Source: Arabidopsis thaliana
Taxonomy: Eukaryota; Streptophyta; Magnoliopsida; Brassicales; Brassicaceae
NCBI RefSeq assembly: GCF_000001735.4
Contig: NC_003076.8
Coordinates: forward strand, 26,787,835-26,851,834
DNA length: 64,000 nucleotides
Direction of reading: 5' to 3'
This document shows, piece by piece, positions 57,293-64,000 of this stretch. Position 1 is the first letter of the stretch, and each line of letters opens with the position of its first letter. The notes under the pieces are model-generated. The model had not been told where the DNA came from, searched no databases, and saw only the letters and a list, made by a program, of their open reading frames with translations. A program made the position numbers and the translations under genes.

Positions 57293-60200
57293 GCTTCAAG
57301 CCTACGCATCGATAGAGAACTAAAAGATTGATTTTTTGAAAAGGCCATGTGATTGTGAACGATATATGAAAGTGTTTATCTTTTTATGGAATTCTTGATT
57401 TGAGTAATTCTTTATAAATATAACTTTTGTAAATAAAAAATTCTATATCCTATGTAAATTGCACGGAATGTGATAACAAAAGTTAACACTGTTTTCCTAT
57501 TCGTAAATTATGCTGACGTCGCTTTGTCGTTTTTCACGTTTATATTCAACGTGGACCCTAATATTGGTTCATCATTGTTTACATTGATCTTCAAAGAAAC
57601 GTAACAAAACCATATAAATCTGGATAGTTTTGTTTACATTTAAATCTTTGCTAGATCACAGAAACTATATAATATACTAATTCTGTTACTCCTTTTGATT
57701 ATGACGGAAATTGTGACGTGAGATTACGCATATCGATCATGTGATGTGTGTGAAGAATTGTATTATTAGCCAATTAACTAATATCTATGGAAACATGATC
57801 AGATGGGAGAATAGTATCTTTGCTATAAGACATTCACAAAAAGTTCGAAATTTTTGCAGGTCTCTCACTGACTTGGATTTACTTATATATGACCGTTTTA
57901 TTATTGTTTTCTCATTACACCTAATGTTTCTCTGATCATAGTACATCTTATAGATATAGGCTTATTAAACTAATCTATAAGATAAAAATAAAACTAATCT
58001 AGTGATTCGTTATAATATTGACTTTATGCGCAAAACACATAAATAAAAACAAGTGTTTCATATAAAATATTACTAGATATCCTTAGCAAAAAATAAATTA
58101 ACATTACTAGATATACCTACTTTTTCAGAAATAATATTCGTTTCATGATCTAATCTCTGTTTTAAATGCAGTTATAATTTTGCATATACCAAAAATAAAA
58201 TCAGAAGATTCTTTTTAATGAAGTGCAAGTAGACATTTAATGTCTTAGTTATATAAGAAGAATTCGATTTGATTCATATTTATGGAATCCTTATATATGT
58301 AGTTTAACATGTACTACGTAGTAATAATCCCAATGGATCACGACTCACAACTCACGACTCACGACTCACGAGAGTTAGACTGATAAAAAAAGGAAATATC
58401 AAAAACACTAAACAGTTATGTGTTGCATCAAAAATATATAAATGTAGTACTGTATCTACCAAGAGGTCAACATCACACGTAAATAAATGCATGTCAAGAT
58501 TAATGTACACCGGGTCAAATTGATTAAAATTGGTCCCCGTTTTAATTAAATTTCGCGAGCGTCATTGTGGTCCTTGTTATTTGATTGCCAAAATCACAAA
58601 ATTGTTTATGTATAAAATACTGTATATATGTTTTACCGGTTGGTATTTGTTTGTTTTTGTTTGTTACCACCATATGTCACGGTTTCTCAAACGATTAAGT
58701 AATCATGAGATGAACATGGTTTATTTATCGTTTAAGAATTTTTCTGCAAACCAGTGCAATCACTGGACCGAAAAAAAATCCAATTATTTCTTCTGCTGTG
58801 TGTGAAACAATAAAACATATGAGTGTCGTGTAGTCCAAGTTTCAGCATTAATTACAGTATTAATCGTTGTGTGTGAACAATACCCACTACAGTGATATTA
58901 TAGACTCATAGTTGAGTTTGACTGTAAATTGTCAGAGCAAATTTACTTATAGTCGACATTCATGTTACAAATTGGACAAGGTAAGTTTCGAGATTCAGGT
59001 TCACAAGCTATTTACCATTTCTGTATGTTTTATCTTCCTAAACGTAACCACTATGTGATTAGTCTGTAAACTCCAATACGAATATATACAAAGCTGTAGT
59101 AATACATTATTAATTAGAGGATGGCTACTAGTTTGGCGGTGGACAAAGACGGGAGATGCATGAAAAATGGCGTTTTCTACTTACCATTATGCAAAACTCC
59201 AAAGTTATTATCGTCTTGCAAAGTTATAAACCAATCCTGAGTTCGACAATTTTTCAAACAGTGATAATATAATAATACAACACTGCGCATTGTCACTTGA
59301 TCGGTCGGGTGTTTTTGGATATATTATATGATATCTGTTATGACTTTATACATTCTTTCTTTTCCTCCACAAATATATGATGATTTTATTCGAGAAAATA
59401 ACGGTCAAGAAAATTGTTATAGTTCCTAGAGTATTTGATTATGCCAATAATATTTAGATTGTTTGATTCTTTGAAGTGAACATGTCGAAGCCATTTCTGG
59501 TAGTAAGCTACTATCTAGTGGCTTTTAACAACGACATATGATTAGAATGATTAAGTGAAATGGGTCATATGATTATTTAATTACTTAATGAGCTTTTCAA
59601 AAGACAAAAGCTTAAAATGGCATTTTCTTTGTTAATGACGTGACAGAAATAAAGAGATATTTATTCTTCTTCTTCTTCTTTAACTGATCATATTTATTCT
59701 ATGTTTATAAATAACTAATCGAACAATTTAAAAGGGGTAGAAACTAGAAAAAGAGTACACTAAAAAAAATAAAAATGATAACTATAGAAGAAGTAACTAG
59801 AATATATTCATCGTAGTTATTACATTCTGGCGAGTAATAAATTTTGTAACATTTATTATTTAGCTATTCAAAGAGGTGTAATGGTCTTGAAGATATATTT
59901 TAAAATCCCTTAAAGTAATGTGTTTTTTCCTTTTTATGGAACCTTTTAGAAAGATACATAAAGGAATTGGGCACAAAATTAAAAGCTCGAAAAGCTTCAA
60001 GTATGTAAAAAAAAAAGCTAGGGAATAAAATTTAGCAAATCACGTGTAAGAGAATTTGAGAGTTACTAAAAATAAGATAAGATACTTTTATGATGATAAT
60101 AATACTAAAATCTTAAAGATATTATTCTCATTGGATTGGTTTTGTGCGTCCCTTAATGGGTAAGCAAAAAGTACTGTAAAACCCATTTGGCATCGCAAAT

Positions 60201-60584
60201 CAATAAGCTTTTATGGGTCAGTCAGTCCATTGGTTGGGCATAAAGATTATGTGTTTTCTTTTTGCAAATTTGTAATATATCATGTCCACAAATAGATCTA
60301 GAAAGCTTAATATAACTGGTGAGAAATACATTTTAATATAGCAAAGCAGCGAAATACATACCATTCGTTAACCATTTCGTGTGTTTCGTCATTAGCATTT
60401 TGAGTTAGAGTTTGCCTTTAGATCTAACCAGTACTACTAAAATGCTCAACGATTACAAAATACAATCACGTATCACATTATCACATTTTAAGATTCCTCG
60501 TTCACAATTCTGTTTGCTTAGACTTCAAAGAACAGAGTAGCTTTTATGTGATATCTCAACGAACACTCTATATTACTATACTCT
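57293..60584. other. 3.3-kb gene-poor intergenic region
   Basis: Upstream of the LRR kinase, with a TATA-like TATATTTATAA on the minus strand at 57412-57422. It holds a five-unit heptamer repeat at 58339-58373, a (TTC) run near 59664-59679, and site-II-like TGGGTC/TGGGCA at 60210-60240. Short open frames have no domains. No gene supported. Confidence 0.55.
58339..58373. repeat. Heptamer tandem repeat (CACGACT)5
   Basis: Units CACGACT, CACAACT, CACGACT, CACGACT, CACGAGA follow without spacing. Each contains an ACTCAC-like junction; function unknown. Confidence 0.9.
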
Positions 60585-61924
60585 TCATCTTCGTTTGCTA
60601 AACCGGGAAGGACTAAACCGGCTAAGATCAACACTTGTGGCTACACCGTCTACAATAAGCTCAGCCAAAGCAGCACCAGTGGCTGGACCATTAAGAATCC
60701 CCCAACAACTATGCCCTGTGCCTACATAACATCCCTTGATTCCTGGAATCTCTCCGATCACAGGAACTCCATCTTCTGTGCTGGGCAAGAAACAAGCTTG
60801 CTCTGCTTTCACTAGAGCGTTTTCTTCGTTTAGATAGCTCGAGACTGTTTTCGCAACTCTCTTGAGAACCTGGATCGATTCAGGATTGCTTGTGACCTGA
60901 TCAGCATCATCAGGTACCTCTTCTTGTGATGACATTCCACATATGTACACTTCACCTGTCCAAAAAAAACAAACAACAAACCAAAGCAACCACTTCTCAT
61001 TTTTTCCATTACTTGTATCAGAAAACGAGATTAAGTCAAAGTAAAATCACATGAAAGAACCGAAATTTTACCTGTGGGACGAGGGTATACTTCAGGGTCC
61101 AAAGCTTCACCACCATGAGCAGGACGATAAGTTAAGAACAGGGCATGAGGTGTTATAGCATTTGGTTCCTTCGGTTCCAAGACAATGCTATGAGCTTTAG
61201 TACAATAAACCCTAAAAATCGAAGACAACAGCTCAAATTTACTCGACCATGGACCCATCGCCAGAACCACCACGTCAGTGTCTATAACTCTCCCACCTTC
61301 AAGCACTACAGAGTTAACTCTACCTGATTCCACTCTCACCTCTTCTAATTTCCCGATCACAACCTCAACACCGTACTTCTCTCTCGCCGTCGATAAAAGC
61401 TTCCGAGTAAAAAGTTGAGGATGCACTTGTGCTGTTGTTTGAGTTGTACCAATCGTTGATGTGCTTTTAGCTGGGCCGTTGACCCAATCCGGTAATCCCA
61501 AACCGCCGGAACCGGGTTTTGATTCCGTCACGGTGACGCTAAGAGTCGTGAGTGCTCTGTATCCGTACGATTCGACACCGTTTAGCTCCTCAGCGAGCGA
61601 TCGATGGAGTTTAAAGCTCGCGCGTGCTAAATGCGCAACAGGACTTCCATCGCACCAATCGAAAGCGAGAAATCCACCGGCTTTACCGGAAGCAGCGCAC
61701 GCGACGGCTGATTTCTCGACGAGAGTGACGGCGATTCCTTTCTTGGCGAGGAAATAAGCAGTACAGACGCCGATTACTCCACCGCCGCATACAAAGACCC
61801 GCTTCGAGGTTTCTTCACCGATTTGTTTTTTAGCCGCCATTGATTTCGATGAGTTGGAGCAGATCGTGATTGTTCGTCGGGTTAACACCGGAGGGAATAA
61901 TAACGATGAGATCACCGCCATCAC
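60585..61924 (-). CDS. FAD-dependent oxidoreductase (DAO/D-amino-acid-oxidase-like family)
   Basis: Two exons: 61072-61924 and 60585-60955; 407 residues. The N-terminal 30 residues are Ser/Thr/Arg-rich (VLTRRTITICSNSSKS), compatible with an organelle transit peptide; Met29 is an alternative start. The Rossmann FAD-binding motif is VFVCGGGVIGVCTAYFLAKK (GxGxxG at 47-52) with Glu70 in TLVEKS for the ribose. DAO-type features follow: GKAGGFLA (79-86), AQVHPQLF, TDVVVLAMGPWSS, and near the C-terminus GEIPGIKGCYVGTGHSCWGILNGPATGAALAELI, the second FAD contact. Relatives oxidise amines or imino acids using O2; this substrate is unknown. The ATG codons at 61924 and 61921 are adjacent; the first is used. 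Remembered as AT5G67290. Confidence 0.92.
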
Positions 61925-64000
61925 CGAGATGAGATAGATGATGACTCACCGAGTCCACACGTTAGTTAGAAATTATTTATTGGGCTTAGTTTCTTTTTGG
62001 GCTGATCTTTTGAAGCCCATTTATTGTATAATCTCTACGCTATTGTGTGTTACTGTGTTTCCTATGATATTTAGTAGCTGATAAGTGATAACTGATATTC
62101 TCTGTATGAATTTCAATGAATAGTTTTCTGATTCTAGATGTTTTAAGAAGTTGAAAAGGACTTGTTGAAATAAATTATGGGGGAAAAGGACAAATGACCA
62201 ACTAACAATCAGATAGGCCATTCCAAAATTGGGCTCCACCACTTTGACGACAAAAGCCCATTTATAGGGCGGCTCTACTTCGGCCTTTCATCAACCACAC
62301 ATACACTCCTAATGATTATTATTCAATATATTTTTAGTAGGTACTGTGATGTTGTTAACTTTCAGTTAGATAGACCCGCCGAAACTTTTTCTTATAATAT
62401 TACATATAATTTCGCTCTGTTTATAATCATTTTATTCCTCTACTTAAACAGAAGCTTCTTTCATTCTTTGTGTTCATTGAACTTGTTTACTATACGGAAA
62501 GTTTCTGCAATTCTATAAAAATATATATAAAATAATGAACTGTTTATAGAATTGTACTTACTTTTTTGGTTTTAGTGAAGCAAATTTCTATTTAATCACA
62601 CATTTACTGCACTCTAAAAAGGTGAAAACCTAAAATGTAATCGTTCACACATTATCTTCATGTTCAAATCCGATGGAATATTTATCGATCCAAGAGTTTC
62701 AATTAATAATTTGCAACATAATCTTCTTATGCCTTTCTTATTTAGCAAGTGTGATGGTCGATCCATTGATCATTGTTCATGAAAGTTGATGATGTGGTCG
62801 ATATTTTCTCCACATGAGAAGTATTGTTTTGAAAAGAATATTTATCATATACTACTATTATTGACAGAAAAAACAGTGTAGAGAGTATTGTTAATATTAA
62901 TTAAGTCAAAAAAAGCCGGCGGCCAATGTGGGGAAAAAGCTTCACACACTTTCATGTAGTAATCTGTCCTTTTGTTTCTAGCTTTATATTGCCCTCGCTT
63001 TTGCCCGTTCATGACTCTTATGATGCTTGGTCGTAAAACGTGATTCCATGCATTATCTTATAGAGTTATAGTATATAGATATTATCAAAATGATCAAGTT
63101 TTTAATATCCCAATTCTACATTTGAAATTTTTTAACATTTGATTTACAAAGTTGACGATAAATTTCAGATTTGAAGACGAAATAAAGCAAATCTTTAAAT
63201 AAGTTTTTTTGGAAATATCATATGATATCAGAATTCTAAAAAATCCAACAAATCGGTAAGTTCTAACATATAAGATGAAATAGTACTTGGTAGGTACAAA
63301 AATTAAACGTTTTGATTCCACACATACAAAAAGAAGAAGAAAAGAGTAACTTTTTATTTGTCGTCCAACAAAGAATCGCTTTTCAATCAAGCTTTAGTGA
63401 AGGTGTTAGGTGTGTGTGGCTTAAGCATATACATCAGAAGACCAACAAAATTTATCTTAAGCACGAAGGTCACCGAACGTAGTCGTTTCAACGATGACCG
63501 TACCATTAATGCAGATTTGTAGTGCGTGTGGATATATACATGCACACGTGTGGAAGGTGAAGGTACAAAATGTGCATACGGCTTAAGGATAAGCGAGAAC
63601 ACGGAAGGATATTTTGTAGCAGCATCTTTCTATTCTATGCAACTAAGTAAACGAACCACATGCACCTGTTTTCTTTAATTTATTGCCTTTGTGATTTTTT
63701 TTGTTGACACCATTATGTTTTTTTTTTGTTTGTAAACCATATAATTAAGTAGTTTCCCTAAACCGTTAACAATTAATACATTCTATAATGTCGAATAAAA
63801 AGAAAAGGTAATGCAAGTGGAAGAATATCTAAACACGTTAGTAGACCAATAGCAAAATTACAGTTGCTAGCTTACACGACAGGAGGAACAAGACAAGAGT
63901 AGTTTTGCCTTTGTTAAGAATAATTAGCATGACACGTCACTCAAACTTACACGTGGAAGGATAATTCATGGACACGTGGACATACTGGAAAACAGCTGTT
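61925..64000. promoter_or_regulatory. Intergenic region at right edge, with ACGT-element cluster
   Basis: Left end: promoter of the FAD gene with several TGGGCT/AGCCCA elements (61981-62020, 62230-62262). Middle: AT-rich, no gene; the open frames at 63094-63602 (-) have no domain. Right end: ACGT cores in CACACGTGTG (63545-63554), GACACGTCAC (63931-63940), ACACGTGG (63949-63956) and ACACGTGG (63972-63979), resembling ABA-response elements of a gene beyond the window. Confidence 0.5.

Noticed and set aside
1..64000. Novel multi-gene system or transferred gene island
   Set aside because: Each gene belongs to a well-known plant family, with ordinary introns and composition. Neighbours do not share a pathway apart from the two xylan genes and the BAHD pair.

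Overview
The window is plant nuclear DNA. It is AT-rich between genes, the genes are interrupted by short GT-AG introns of mostly 70-150 bases, and the families are plant-specific (BAHD acyltransferases, AP2/ERF factors, CYCD3, DUF579 xylan proteins). Gene order and reconstructed protein lengths match what I remember of the distal long arm of Arabidopsis thaliana chromosome 5, about AT5G67120 to AT5G67290. Locus names are from memory, not from a search. Exon structures were built by hand from splice sites and reading frame; in every multi-exon model the phases close.

Layout, left to right. 1-1903 (-) RING-H2 gene with an internally triplicated exon, cut by the left edge. 3765-5815 (+) GPI-anchored PLC-like phosphodiesterase. 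6175-7379 (-) F-box/leucine-rich protein. 8046-9392 and 9866-11170 (-) tandem BAHD pair, the second being EPS1 of salicylic acid biosynthesis. 12017-13929 (+) OTU deubiquitinase with SEC-C motif. 14285-16100 (-) TOE3, with a miR172 site. 16101-21300 gene-poor. 21301-21855 (-) DEAR2. 21856-26058 gene-poor. 26059-28721 (-) LRR receptor-like kinase. 31185-32138 (+) IRX15-L. 32442-34092 (-) tRNA-dihydrouridine synthase. 34672-36347 (+) IRX14-L. 36620-40264 (-) SDN3 small-RNA exonuclease. 41479-43440 a repeat-rich stretch holding a possible small transcript and a six-copy tandem array. 43843-45426 (-) SKIP2/VFB4 F-box protein. 48479-49831 (+) CYCD3;2. 51635-52002 (-) small hydrophilic protein. 52414-54150 (-) EB1C. 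54596-57292 (-) second LRR receptor-like kinase. 60585-61924 (-) FAD-dependent oxidoreductase. 61925-64000 intergenic, with an ACGT-element cluster at the right edge.

The genes do not form an operon-like system; this is ordinary euchromatic plant gene space. Some local relations are real. The two BAHD genes are a tandem duplication in which one copy lost the catalytic His. Two glucuronoxylan genes (IRX15-L, IRX14-L) sit 2.5 kb apart. Two related atypical LRR kinases flank the central part. Several neighbours are convergent with gaps under 360 bases, and some are divergent over short promoters.

I did not find a previously undescribed multi-gene system. The most interesting non-gene signals are the tandem exon amplifications in the RING gene and in SDN3, the roughly 240-base tandem array at 42.1-43.4 kb, an orphan promoter plus first exon between the BAHD genes, a Stowaway-like MITE, and a GC-AG intron in SDN3.
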